From contig NZ_SJOO01000011.1 of assembly GCF_004331265.1 (NCBI RefSeq), positions 1 through 64,000 of the forward strand: a DNA stretch of 64,000 nucleotides, written 5' to 3'. The notes under the pieces are model-generated. The model was not told the DNA's origin. It did no database searches and saw only the letters and a program-made list of their open reading frames with translations. Every line of letters begins with the position of its first letter. Within the stretch, counting starts at the first letter, position 1. Of this stretch, positions 56,659-64,000 are shown piece after piece. The stretch is from Enterobacter wuhouensis (GTDB lineage: Bacteria > Pseudomonadota > Gammaproteobacteria > Enterobacterales > Enterobacteriaceae). The translations under genes and the position numbers were made by a program.

Positions 56659-56913
56659 TTATTCATTTTTTAAATCGTATTCTATGAGGGTCCAGTTAAC
56701 CGGATAGCCATTTTGCCAGGGCAATTGTTCACCTTTTTTAACATTGACGACATTCTTTACCGCTGGGTTAGCAATTTGCCAATAGCCGCTTTGCGGGCAA
56801 ATATTCCCGCTGGTGCGCCTGATACCTAATGGGCTACGGGCGGGTTCGGTTAGCGAAGCGTAAGCAGAAGCCGTCGCAACGGTGAGGTTGCTACTATCAA
56901 TTTTCATTTTCAT
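56659..56913 (-). CDS. Small protein of unknown function
   Basis: An 84-residue product that I cannot assign. AAGGAT stands at a good distance from the ATG at 56913, and a terminator follows, so it looks like a real single gene. The second half has a compact pattern: a Cys-Pro pair in NICPQSGYWQI, then VKKGEQLPWQNGYPVNWTLIEYD. Short Cys-Pro-x-Ser-Gly-x-Trp / Gly-x-x-x-Pro / Trp patterns occur in small uncharacterised enterobacterial proteins and some secretion-linked proteins; I do not infer a role. No signal peptide or membrane segment. It diverges from the LprI-like gene. Confidence 0.6.
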   Translation of the reverse strand: MKMKIDSSNLTVATASAYASLTEPARSPLGIRRTSGNICPQSGYWQIANPAVKNVVNVKKGEQLPWQNGYPVNWTLIEYDLKNE

Positions 56914-57075
56914 GCATCCTTATCAATACATTCCTTTATTGATCGCGACAAATTAAGAACATTACTTAACATTTTATTTATTCCGATCATTTATAGAGCA
57001 GGCGTTTAGGGTTTATATTGCAATAATGAATGCCATTGGCCACAATAGCCGCCCCCTGGATGAAAGTTGAACAAA

Positions 57076-58068
57076 ATGACGCGTCGCATTTTTAGCAGCC
57101 TGTTTTTCCTCCTCTTATTTATCAGTGGAAGTACGCTTGCGGTGAATTGCCAGCGAGCGGTCACGCCTCTGGAAAATACCATCTGCAATAACGACAACCT
57201 GCACTGGCTGGACAGCACCCTGTCGGTTGTTTATCACCAGGCGCTTCAGCATGAAGGCGTGGAAGACAGCAATAAAAAATACGACGAATGGGAAAAGCTG
57301 CTGGAGAAATGCACCTCTGATGCCTGTATTGAACGCGCTTACTACGCGGGCATTAGCGCGTTGTCAGATACCAACCGCGATTTCAAGTGGGAGGGCAAAT
57401 GGTGGAACATGCTGGCACCGAACATGAGCGGCGGCGTGATTCAGTTCAGCCGTAACGCCCAGTGGAGCGCCACGCTGGACATCCGCGCGTGGGCGGGCCT
57501 GAATAAGGACGAATTTACCGCTGAAGCGCGCAGGCTGTACGGTATGCTCGTCGTGGAAAAGGTGGCAGAAACCAGTAACTGTAAGCTGCTGCTGATCCCG
57601 AAAAAAGACGGTTCGCTGCAGGTTTACAGTAATTCCGACTGGGGCTGTCGGTTATCCATGCCGACGGGGGCCTTCCTGGACGGCGCGTATAAACTCTCCG
57701 ATGTTGACCCGCGACCAAAACCCACGCTGCTGTCGCTCGGGATTTTTGCCGATAGCGCGATGGATCAGAAATTCCGCGAACTGGTGAAGGACGATTACCA
57801 GAACTTCGTCGACAGCGCGAACGTCTACATCTATCAAAATGATATCGATAACATCGGTGCCCGCGTGCTCTCAATGTGGGTACAAGGGGCGGCCAACAGC
57901 AGGACGGCGATTATCATGTACACGCCGAAGGGCGAAATCTGGGCGGGAAGGATCTCCCCTGCGAAAGGCGGTGGGCTGGAGCTGCATTACTACAGCACCG
58001 ACGGCAGCGACCAGCGCAAAATGCCGCGAACGCTGGCCGCCTGGAAATTACGTTTTTTAGATAACTGA
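57076..58068 (+). CDS. LprI-like periplasmic protein
   Basis: A 330-residue exported protein from ATG 57076, with signal peptide RRIFSSLFFLLLFISGSTLA. A short lysozyme-inhibitor-LprI-like N-terminal domain follows (about 22-100). Its paired cysteines are in NCQRAVTPLENTICNN and EKCTSDACIERAY, with the WLDSTLSVVYHQAL helix. The larger C-terminal part (about 105-330) is mixed alpha/beta and unassigned. A TTG at 57067 in frame is a possible alternative start. LprI-type domains inhibit lysozyme in some proteins; here the role is not known. It converges on flhA with an 11-bp gap. Confidence 0.75.
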   Translation: MTRRIFSSLFFLLLFISGSTLAVNCQRAVTPLENTICNNDNLHWLDSTLSVVYHQALQHEGVEDSNKKYDEWEKLLEKCTSDACIERAYYAGISALSDTNRDFKWEGKWWNMLAPNMSGGVIQFSRNAQWSATLDIRAWAGLNKDEFTAEARRLYGMLVVEKVAETSNCKLLLIPKKDGSLQVYSNSDWGCRLSMPTGAFLDGAYKLSDVDPRPKPTLLSLGIFADSAMDQKFRELVKDDYQNFVDSANVYIYQNDIDNIGARVLSMWVQGAANSRTAIIMYTPKGEIWAGRISPAKGGGLELHYYSTDGSDQRKMPRTLAAWKLRFLDN

Positions 58069-58079
58069 TGGCGCTGGCA

Positions 58080-60176
58080 TTACGCCAGCGTTCCCACGAT
58101 GGTTAAATCACTGTCATCCGGCACTTCGTTATATGACAACACGTGAAGGTTGCTGGCAAACAGGCGGCCATAGCGTGAAATGAGCGGCCTCAGCTGCGGC
58201 GTGACCAGCAGCAGCGGCGGCATGCCTTTCGCTTTCATTTGTTCCTGAATGACCGGCATCGTATTTTGCAGCTGCGTCAGAATGTTCGGGTCGACGGCAA
58301 AACTGTCCAGCGCCACTTTCCCCGCCTGCTGGGACTGGTTCAGCGCGCCGAGCAAAATATTCTCCAGCGCATTATCAATGGTATAGGCGGCCAGCTTTTG
58401 CCGGTCGCCGTTAATCGAATGGATGATGGCCCGACGCAGCGCGTAACGCACGTCCGAGGTGAGCAGAATCGGATCTTTGGTGACCGCGGAACTTTCAAGG
58501 AGCGTCGAGGCGATGGTCACAATATCCTTGAGCGACACCTGCTCCAGCAGCAGCTGGCGATAAATGCGCAGCAGCAGGCTGAAGCTAAGCGCGTTGGTCA
58601 GATCCTCCGCCAGCTTGGGCGCCTGCGATGCCAGTCGCGCATGCAGGTGCGTGATGTCGTCGTAGTTAAACAGGTCGGGCAGATTTTCGCGGGCAACCTT
58701 GTTCACGTGCGTGGCGACCACGCTCGCGCAGTCCACCACCTGATAACCCAGGTTTAGCGCTTTGGCTTTTTGCTCCGGGTCGATCCAGACGATCGCCATG
58801 CCGTAGGCGGGATCGGTATCCAGCACGCCGTCAATTTCACCGTAGAGTTCAGCCCCGGGGATCGCCATCAGCTTCTCGGCGTACACTTCGCCGAGCGAGG
58901 TGCGTATGCCGTTGATGTAGATGGCGTACTGGGCGGGTTTGAGGCGGAAGTTTTCGCGTATCCTGATTTCAGGCAGCAGCACGCCGCACTGTTCCGAAAC
59001 CACCTGGCGCACCCCGCGAATGCGTTGTGAAAGCGGGCTGCCCTTGGCTGAATCAATCAGCGTCACCAGCTTGTACCCCAGATTCAGCCCAATCGGCTCC
59101 ACCAGGGGAATGCTGTCCCAGTTAATCGTCGGAGTAGCATCCGTGGACAGCGCCTCGTTGATGGCATCGTAATCCGTCTCCTCTTCGGCAGGCTTAACCG
59201 CCTTGCTCTGACGCCAGGCCGCAAACAGCAGCAGCGCGGTGAAGCACAGGAAGGCAATGTGCGGCATACCGGGCACGATCGCCAGAATAAACATGACGAA
59301 TGCGGCGGTGTACAGCACCTGCGGCTTGGCCAGCAGCTGCGTTTTAATCTCGTCGCTAACGTCATCACCGTCGCTGACGCGGGTGACGATAATCGCCGCT
59401 GCGGTTGCCAGCAGCAGGGAAGGGATCTGGGCGGCCAGGCCATCACCGATGGTGAGCAGCACGTACTGCTGGAAGGCGTGGCTGGCATCGAGATCGTATT
59501 TAAAGATACCGATACAGATACCGCCGATCACGTTGATGATCAGCACCATGATCCCGGCGATGGCATCCCCGCGAACAAACTTGGAGGCCCCGTCCATTGC
59601 GCCGTAAAAATCTGCCTCTTTGGACACCTCTTTACGGCGGTCACGCGCCTGATTCTGGTTGATCAGCCCGGCGTTGAGATCCGCGTCGATCGCCATCTGT
59701 TTGCCCGGCAGGGCATCCAGCGTAAAGCGGGCGGACACCTCGGAGATACGCTCTGCACCCTTGGTCACCACCACAAAGTTGATGATCATCAGGATGATAA
59801 AGACCACGAAGCCGACGACGAAATCGCCGCCGATCACCACCTGGCCGAACGCCTCAATGACCTTACCCGCCGCCCCTTCGCCTTCATGCCCGTGCAGCAA
59901 CACCACGCGGGTGGAGGCTACGTTCAGGGTCAGGCGCATTAGCGTGGTGATCAGAAGCAGCGTCGGGAAGACGGCAAAGTCCAGCGGACGCTGCATGTTC
60001 ACCGCAACCAGCAGCACCACGACCGCCAACACGATGTTGAAGGTAAACAGGATATCAAGCATCAGCGGCGACAGTGGCAGCATCACCATTGCCAGCACGC
60101 TGAGAAGCAATATCGGAACGCCTATGTGTCCTTTACGGAGTATGGCAAGCGTTTGATGTAACTTACTGTTCGCCAT
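58080..60176 (-). CDS. flhA: Flagellar export protein FlhA (Flag-2 LfhA-type)
   Basis: FlhA forms the nonameric export gate of the flagellar type III secretion apparatus. The 698-residue protein has about eight N-terminal membrane segments (to about 330) with the FHIPEP-family core LTLNVASTRVVLLHGHEGEGAAG (in parts) and RDRRKEVSKEADFYGAMDGASKFVRGD. A C-terminal cytoplasmic ring domain (about 360-698) follows. It overlaps flhB by 14 bp and is last in the operon. The contiguous order with flhB and fliRQPNM is that of lateral/Flag-2 systems, where it is called lfhA. Confidence 0.92.
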   Translation of the reverse strand: MANSKLHQTLAILRKGHIGVPILLLSVLAMVMLPLSPLMLDILFTFNIVLAVVVLLVAVNMQRPLDFAVFPTLLLITTLMRLTLNVASTRVVLLHGHEGEGAAGKVIEAFGQVVIGGDFVVGFVVFIILMIINFVVVTKGAERISEVSARFTLDALPGKQMAIDADLNAGLINQNQARDRRKEVSKEADFYGAMDGASKFVRGDAIAGIMVLIINVIGGICIGIFKYDLDASHAFQQYVLLTIGDGLAAQIPSLLLATAAAIIVTRVSDGDDVSDEIKTQLLAKPQVLYTAAFVMFILAIVPGMPHIAFLCFTALLLFAAWRQSKAVKPAEEETDYDAINEALSTDATPTINWDSIPLVEPIGLNLGYKLVTLIDSAKGSPLSQRIRGVRQVVSEQCGVLLPEIRIRENFRLKPAQYAIYINGIRTSLGEVYAEKLMAIPGAELYGEIDGVLDTDPAYGMAIVWIDPEQKAKALNLGYQVVDCASVVATHVNKVARENLPDLFNYDDITHLHARLASQAPKLAEDLTNALSFSLLLRIYRQLLLEQVSLKDIVTIASTLLESSAVTKDPILLTSDVRYALRRAIIHSINGDRQKLAAYTIDNALENILLGALNQSQQAGKVALDSFAVDPNILTQLQNTMPVIQEQMKAKGMPPLLLVTPQLRPLISRYGRLFASNLHVLSYNEVPDDSDLTIVGTLA

Positions 60177-61296
60177 CGGCTTTTAAGACCTCTTTTGGAA
60201 TGGTTATTTGCCTGTTCAGGCGGGGTTTTTGTTCAAGCTGGCCGGTGCGCCAGGATTTAATCTGCATGACGTAGGTCAGCACGTGCGCAATGGCGCGAAA
60301 CAGCTGGGCCGGTATTTGCTGGTTGACGCGCGTCGTGTGATACACCGCGCGGGCGAGCGGCGGAAACTCCACGATTTCAATCTGATGCTGGCGGGCCACG
60401 TCGCGAATGTGCAGGGCGATGTCGTCCATCCCTTTGGCGACGATGTACGGCGCTTCGGCTTTATTCGGATCGTATTTCAGCGCCACCGCGTAGTGCGTCG
60501 GGTTAGTGATAATCACATCGGCATCGGGCACGGTACGGCTAATCTGACCCATTGCCATCTGGCGCTGGAGCTGGCGAATGCGACCCTTAATCTGCGGATT
60601 ACCGTCGTTATTCTTGTACTCTTCCTTCACCTCCTGCTTGGTCATGCGCATTTTTTTGGTGAACATGAACCTGGCCAGCGGCACGTCAAGCAGGGCAAAA
60701 ATGACAATCACGGAAATAAAGTAGACCAGCACATGGTGAAGAATGCCGAAGCCCTGATGGATCGCCTGATTCAAATTCAGCCGCTGCAGATGCAGCAGCG
60801 GGTTTAGCGAGCTGTGTACCATGGTGTACAGCACCGCAAGAATAATGCTGCACTTGAGCATCATCTTGCCGACATCGACGAAGTGGCTGCTGGCAAACAG
60901 GCGTTTTACGCCGCTAATCGGGCTTAGTTTTTTTAAGTCCGGCTTGAGCTTTGAGAGGGTAAAAACCCAGCCGCCGGGGATCAGGCTTGCCACGATGCAG
61001 GCCACAGGGATTGGTACCAGCGTGGCGATAAAGCGCACAATGACCCAGACGTTGAGCATCAAAAACTGGCTTAACACCCCTTCGTCGTCCACCCGCCCGG
61101 CCATCATGCCCACCGCGGTAAACGATTCCCCCACCAGCTGTTGGTAGTAGGGGAAAAATGTCCCCATGGTGATAAACGAGGTAAGCAGGCCAACGGCCAT
61201 GGTGAGGTCTTTGGAACGCGGAAGATCGCCCTTGTCGCGCGCTTTACGCAGCTTTTGCGCTGTGGGTTTTTCGCTTTTATCTCCACCGGAAGCCAT
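60163..61296 (-). CDS. flhB: Flagellar export protein FlhB (Flag-2 LfhB-type)
   Basis: FlhB is the substrate-specificity switch of flagellar export. It has 377 residues with four membrane segments in the first 210 and the N-terminal SEKPTAQKLRKARDKGDLPRS. The autocleavage motif NPTH is at 265-268 (IITNPTHYAVALKYD). The cytoplasmic cleavage product ends KEVLKADGEQ. It overlaps flhA by 14 bp and fliR by 1 bp, showing tight translational coupling. Confidence 0.92.
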   Translation of the reverse strand: MASGGDKSEKPTAQKLRKARDKGDLPRSKDLTMAVGLLTSFITMGTFFPYYQQLVGESFTAVGMMAGRVDDEGVLSQFLMLNVWVIVRFIATLVPIPVACIVASLIPGGWVFTLSKLKPDLKKLSPISGVKRLFASSHFVDVGKMMLKCSIILAVLYTMVHSSLNPLLHLQRLNLNQAIHQGFGILHHVLVYFISVIVIFALLDVPLARFMFTKKMRMTKQEVKEEYKNNDGNPQIKGRIRQLQRQMAMGQISRTVPDADVIITNPTHYAVALKYDPNKAEAPYIVAKGMDDIALHIRDVARQHQIEIVEFPPLARAVYHTTRVNQQIPAQLFRAIAHVLTYVMQIKSWRTGQLEQKPRLNRQITIPKEVLKADGEQ

Positions 61297-62069
61297 CAGT
61301 GGCTCCTTACGGCTTCGAGCCTGGCCAGAATGTCATTGGTCAGGTTGAGATAGTGGTCGGGAATGTTGGTCATCATCATCGAAATACAGAGCAGGCCAAA
61401 CAGCATGCTGATAGGGAAGCCGAGTGAAAACAGGTTCAGCGTCGGGGAGACGCGGTTCAGTAGCCCAAAGCCGCCCTGCACAATCAGCATGACAAACGTT
61501 GTAGGGAGGGCGATAAGCGTCGCCGAGGACATAATCCAGCCCAGGCTCTGTACAATCAGCAGCAGGGTGGGTTTGTTAATCGCCTGTCCGATGGGCCACC
61601 AGACGAACCCCTTGTAGAGGATGGTGACCACCAGCAGGTGCCCGTCCATCACGAAAAAGAGCAGGCCGCAAAAGGTGTAAATCATCTGCGAAATCACGGT
61701 TGTCGAGCTGCCGTTTACCGGGTCATTCATCATCGCCATGCCCAGGCCCATATTCATCGACAGAATGTGTCCCGCGGTTTGCAGCGCAACAAACACCAGC
61801 TGCATCGCCATGCCAAACAGCATCCCCCACAGCAGCTGTTCGCCGGTGAGCAGGATAGTTCGCATAGACATCAGTTCGGTCAGCAGGACTTTCTCCGGCA
61901 GCATCGGCGTGATGATGACCGCCAGCGCCAGGGCCAGCACCGTTTTAATCCGTCGGCTAAAGGCGCGGTTATCCAGCACGGGGCAGAAGTGCAGGAACGC
62001 CAGAATGCGAAAGAACGGGAAGACTAACGCCAGCAGCGGGTTAATCAGCGCATGAATATCGATACCCAT
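61296..62069 (-). CDS. fliR: Flagellar export protein FliR (Flag-2 LfiR-type)
   Basis: A 257-residue export-gate membrane protein with about six helices. It has the family features LNPLLALVFPFFRI-like opening (NPLLALVFPFFRILAF), GEQLLWGMLFGMAMQLVF and PTLNLFSLGFPISML. It starts 6 bp after fliQ and overlaps flhB by 1 bp. With FliP and FliQ it forms the helical core of the export gate. Confidence 0.91.
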   Translation of the reverse strand: MGIDIHALINPLLALVFPFFRILAFLHFCPVLDNRAFSRRIKTVLALALAVIITPMLPEKVLLTELMSMRTILLTGEQLLWGMLFGMAMQLVFVALQTAGHILSMNMGLGMAMMNDPVNGSSTTVISQMIYTFCGLLFFVMDGHLLVVTILYKGFVWWPIGQAINKPTLLLIVQSLGWIMSSATLIALPTTFVMLIVQGGFGLLNRVSPTLNLFSLGFPISMLFGLLCISMMMTNIPDHYLNLTNDILARLEAVRSH

Positions 62070-62075
62070 AGCCTG

Positions 62076-62348
62076 CTAACCCACCAGCGCCGCCGCCTGC
62101 TGGAAAATAGTGACGGTGAAATCCACCAGCTGGGTAAGCATCCATTTACCGCCAATAATTAACACGGCCAGCGTCACCAGGAGGCGGGGCAGGAAGCTCA
62201 GCGTTTGTTCATTAATTTGCGTAGTGGCCTGGAAAATACTGACGCACAGCCCAACGATCAGGCTGGGTATAATCGCGACGGCAGAGATGACGAGCACCAG
62301 CTTAATACCGGTCGCCATAATATCCCCGGCGATGTCCATGGTGACCAT
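62076..62348 (-). CDS. fliQ: Flagellar export protein FliQ (Flag-2 LfiQ-type)
   Basis: A 90-residue protein of two long hydrophobic helices joined by the conserved turn GLCVSIFQATTQINEQTLSF (exactly the FliQ signature). It is an export-gate component packed around FliP/FliR. It starts with MVTMDIAGDIMATGIK and lies 2 bp after fliP. Confidence 0.92.
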   Translation of the reverse strand: MVTMDIAGDIMATGIKLVLVISAVAIIPSLIVGLCVSIFQATTQINEQTLSFLPRLLVTLAVLIIGGKWMLTQLVDFTVTIFQQAAALVG

Positions 62349-62350
62349 TG

Positions 62351-63103
62351 CTAAAGCCCCTGCACGCTGGAGGTGAGCGTGCCGACGATGAGCGTCCAGC
62401 CGTCACACAGCACAAACAGCATCAGCTTGAAGGGCAGCGAAACGATCAGCGGCGACAGCATCATCATCCCCATCGCCATTAAAATACTGGCGACGATCAG
62501 GTCGATGACCAGGAAGGGGATGTAAATCATAAAGCCGATCTGGAACGCCGTTTTCAGCTCGCTCAGCAGATAGGCTGGCGTCACGACCGTTAAATCCTGC
62601 TCCTTTGGCTCGCCCGTCACCCCCGCAATCGTCATCATCTGCGACATCGCCTTATTGCTGGTTTGCGCCAGCATAAAGTGCTTGAGCGGCACCTCGGCCT
62701 TGCCGAACGCCTGCTTCATGGTGATTTCATCGTTCTGAAACGGCACGACGGCGTCCTGATAGATGGTGGTCCACACCGGGCGCATCACCAGCAGCGTGAG
62801 CGCCAGCGCGATCCCGGTCAGGATTTTGTTTGGCGGACTCTGCTGCAGACCCAGTGCCTGACGCAAAATCGCCAGTACGATAATGAAGCGCGTGAAGCAG
62901 GTCATCATCATCAGCATCACCGGCAGCAGGCCGAGCAGGGTCATCAGGATCAGGATTTCAATTTTGACGTTGTAATCCTGGCCGCCATCGGTGGTTGCCG
63001 AGCTGAACAGCGTAATATCGCCGTTGGCCGCTAAAAGCTGCGGGGAGAAGAGCAAACCGCCCAGCAGAAGCCAGGGCAGCGCGGTGCGAAAGCGGGCGAT
63101 CAT
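62351..63103 (-). CDS. fliP: Flagellar export protein FliP (Flag-2 LfiP-type)
   Basis: A 250-residue export-gate protein. It has a cleavable signal peptide (about 1-24, PWLLLGGLLFSPQLLA) as usual for FliP, then four hydrophobic segments. The hallmark RFIIVLAILRQALGLQQSPPN is present (quoted in part, about 70-90), and IYIPFLVIDLIVASILMAMG lies near 185-205. The start overlaps the fliN stop by 4 bp (ATGA). No fliO lies before it, as in Flag-2 loci. Confidence 0.92.
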   Translation of the reverse strand: MIARFRTALPWLLLGGLLFSPQLLAANGDITLFSSATTDGGQDYNVKIEILILMTLLGLLPVMLMMMTCFTRFIIVLAILRQALGLQQSPPNKILTGIALALTLLVMRPVWTTIYQDAVVPFQNDEITMKQAFGKAEVPLKHFMLAQTSNKAMSQMMTIAGVTGEPKEQDLTVVTPAYLLSELKTAFQIGFMIYIPFLVIDLIVASILMAMGMMMLSPLIVSLPFKLMLFVLCDGWTLIVGTLTSSVQGL

Positions 63104-63501
63104 GGCGTCAGTTCGCCCAGCTCTTTGCTGTTGAACTCCAGAATGCGCAGGCCGTATTTGTCGTTCAGCACCACGGCTTCGGCTTTGCCAAAGAGGATCC
63201 CGTTGACCTTGATGTCCAGCGGCTCACCCGCCATTTTATCAAGCTCAATCACGGAATCGTGTCCAACGGTCAGAAGATCGGCCAGCGAGACTTCAACCGA
63301 GGCCACTTCCAGCGTCAGCGTCACCGGAATGCGGCTAAACAGCGCCATTTTGCGCAGATCGTTGATGCCTGAAGAGGTTTCGGGTTCAGCCTGGAGATCC
63401 AGACGAATGTTGCCTTCGACGGTCTCTTCGCGCGGCATCTCCGTGAGATTCAGGTCGCCAAAATCCAGGGACTGGCTCAGGTCTTGTTGCTGATCACTCA
63501 T
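63100..63501 (-). CDS. fliN: Flagellar switch protein FliN (Flag-2 LfiN-type)
   Basis: A C-ring switch protein. I start at the ATG at 63501 (MSDQQQDLSQSLDFGDLNL), giving 133 residues typical of FliN; the frame is open 25 codons earlier, but that would overlap fliM deeply. An acidic N-terminal part (about 1-55) precedes a SpoA domain (about 60-130: IPVTLTLEVASVEVSLADLL, GEPLDIKVNGILFGKAEAVV). Start overlaps the end of fliM by 8 bp. Confidence 0.88.
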   Translation of the reverse strand: MSDQQQDLSQSLDFGDLNLTEMPREETVEGNIRLDLQAEPETSSGINDLRKMALFSRIPVTLTLEVASVEVSLADLLTVGHDSVIELDKMAGEPLDIKVNGILFGKAEAVVLNDKYGLRILEFNSKELGELTP

Positions 63502-64000
63502 ATTGCTTCTCGATGGTTCTGTCATTAAATTCACAGAGTAGTAACTTGCCGCGATCTTCAGCGATTTTGGCGTCAAAAATCTGTTCTTTACCGATATAAA
63601 CCGGGATGGTTTCGTTAATCGTTACCGGAATAATGTCTCCCGGCACAATCTTCGCCAGCTGGGCGACGGTCAAATTCAGGCTGCTAACATGCCCGCTAAA
63701 CTTCAGCGGCATGCTGTAAAACAGGCGTTCTATTTGTGACGGCGTCGGCGATGTTTGCTTGCTGGCAAGCTGTTCGCGCTCGGGCGATCGCAGCGCGGCC
63801 AGCATCTGGTCAACATGCGCGTTATCAAACAGCAGCGTAAAGCTGCCTTCCTCATACCCTTCCAGCGTGAACGTGACGCACCACGACCACTGGTTAATCA
63901 CCGTGGTGTTATCGCTTTTAATCTCGACGTCCTTACCAAAAATCTCTTCATCGATAAGCAGTCGCGTCAGATCCAGACCTATTTTATTTTTCAGCCTGTC
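63494..64000 (-). CDS. fliM: Flagellar switch protein FliM-like, partial (Flag-2 LfiM-type)
   Basis: The frame stays open to the right edge of the window, so the N-terminus is outside. An internal GTG at 63899-63901 is not the true start: upstream codons read DRLKNKIGLDLTRLLIDEEI without a stop. The visible 168 residues contain the end of the middle domain (SWCVTFTLEGYEEGSFTLLF) and a C-terminal SpoA domain (VPGDIIPVTINETIPVYIGK). FliM links the C-ring to CheY in chemotactic flagella; whether the CheY-binding N-terminus exists cannot be seen. It overlaps fliN by 8 bp. Confidence 0.85.
   Translation of the reverse strand, partial: DRLKNKIGLDLTRLLIDEEIFGKDVEIKSDNTTVINQWSWCVTFTLEGYEEGSFTLLFDNAHVDQMLAALRSPEREQLASKQTSPTPSQIERLFYSMPLKFSGHVSSLNLTVAQLAKIVPGDIIPVTINETIPVYIGKEQIFDAKIAEDRGKLLLCEFNDRTIEKQYE

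Noticed and set aside
58080..64000. Virulence (injectisome) type III secretion genes
   Set aside because: Gene content and motifs (FliN/FliM switch proteins beside FlhA/FlhB) point to a flagellum rather than an injectisome.

Overview
The window looks like chromosome of an enterobacterium close to Enterobacter/Lelliottia. Nearly every protein from metA to ssb reads as a close E. coli orthologue in E. coli-like order (metA-aceBAK-iclR-metH-yjbB-rluF-yjbD-lysC-pgi-yjbEFGH-psiE-malGFE/malK-lamB-malM-ubiCA-plsB-dgkA-lexA-dinF-yjbJ-zur-dusA-pspG-qorA-dnaB-alr-tyrB-aphA-yjbR-uvrA-ssb). The window is GC-rich, and it carries panS beside lysC and a dispersed palindromic repeat family that is not the classical E. 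coli REP. The genus is an inference from memory of the families; I could run no search.

Layout. (1) 1-10.9 kb: methionine synthesis (metA, metH) flanks the glyoxylate bypass operon aceBAK and its repressor iclR. (2) 11-19 kb: the phosphate exporter yjbB, a toxin-antitoxin pair where E. coli has pepE, rluF, yjbD, panS, lysC and pgi. The lysC leader appears to lack the lysine riboswitch. (3) 19-24 kb: the Rcs-linked exopolysaccharide operon yjbEFGH, and psiE. (4) 24-31.7 kb: the complete maltose/maltodextrin uptake regulon, malEFG diverging from malK-lamB-malM. (5) 31.8-49 kb: ubiquinone entry (ubiCA), lipid genes plsB and dgkA, the SOS genes lexA-dinF, yjbJ, zur, a cupin protein, a TraF-like barrel, dusA, pspG, qorA, dnaB, alr, tyrB, aphA and yjbR. 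(6) 49-53 kb: uvrA and ssb diverging from one LexA box. (7) 53-56.3 kb: three minus-strand cyclic-di-GMP genes (GGDEF cyclase, degenerate EAL, intact EAL). (8) 56.6-58.1 kb: two accessory genes, a small protein of unknown role and an LprI-like periplasmic protein. (9) 58.1-64 kb: the 3' part of a second flagellar gene cluster, fliM-N-P-Q-R-flhB-flhA in transcription order. This is the arrangement of the Flag-2/lateral flagellar locus, here placed beyond ssb; it runs off the right edge.

The main accessory signals are as follows. At least eight copies of a palindromic repeat exist in two tail subtypes, sometimes as inverted pairs; one copy supplies the aceK ribosome-binding site and another encodes the AceK C-terminus. 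A TA pair occupies the pepE position. The lysC leader is short and lacks an L-box. A c-di-GMP cassette lies next to the secondary flagellar locus. I saw no tRNA, rRNA, insertion sequence, prophage or CRISPR array.
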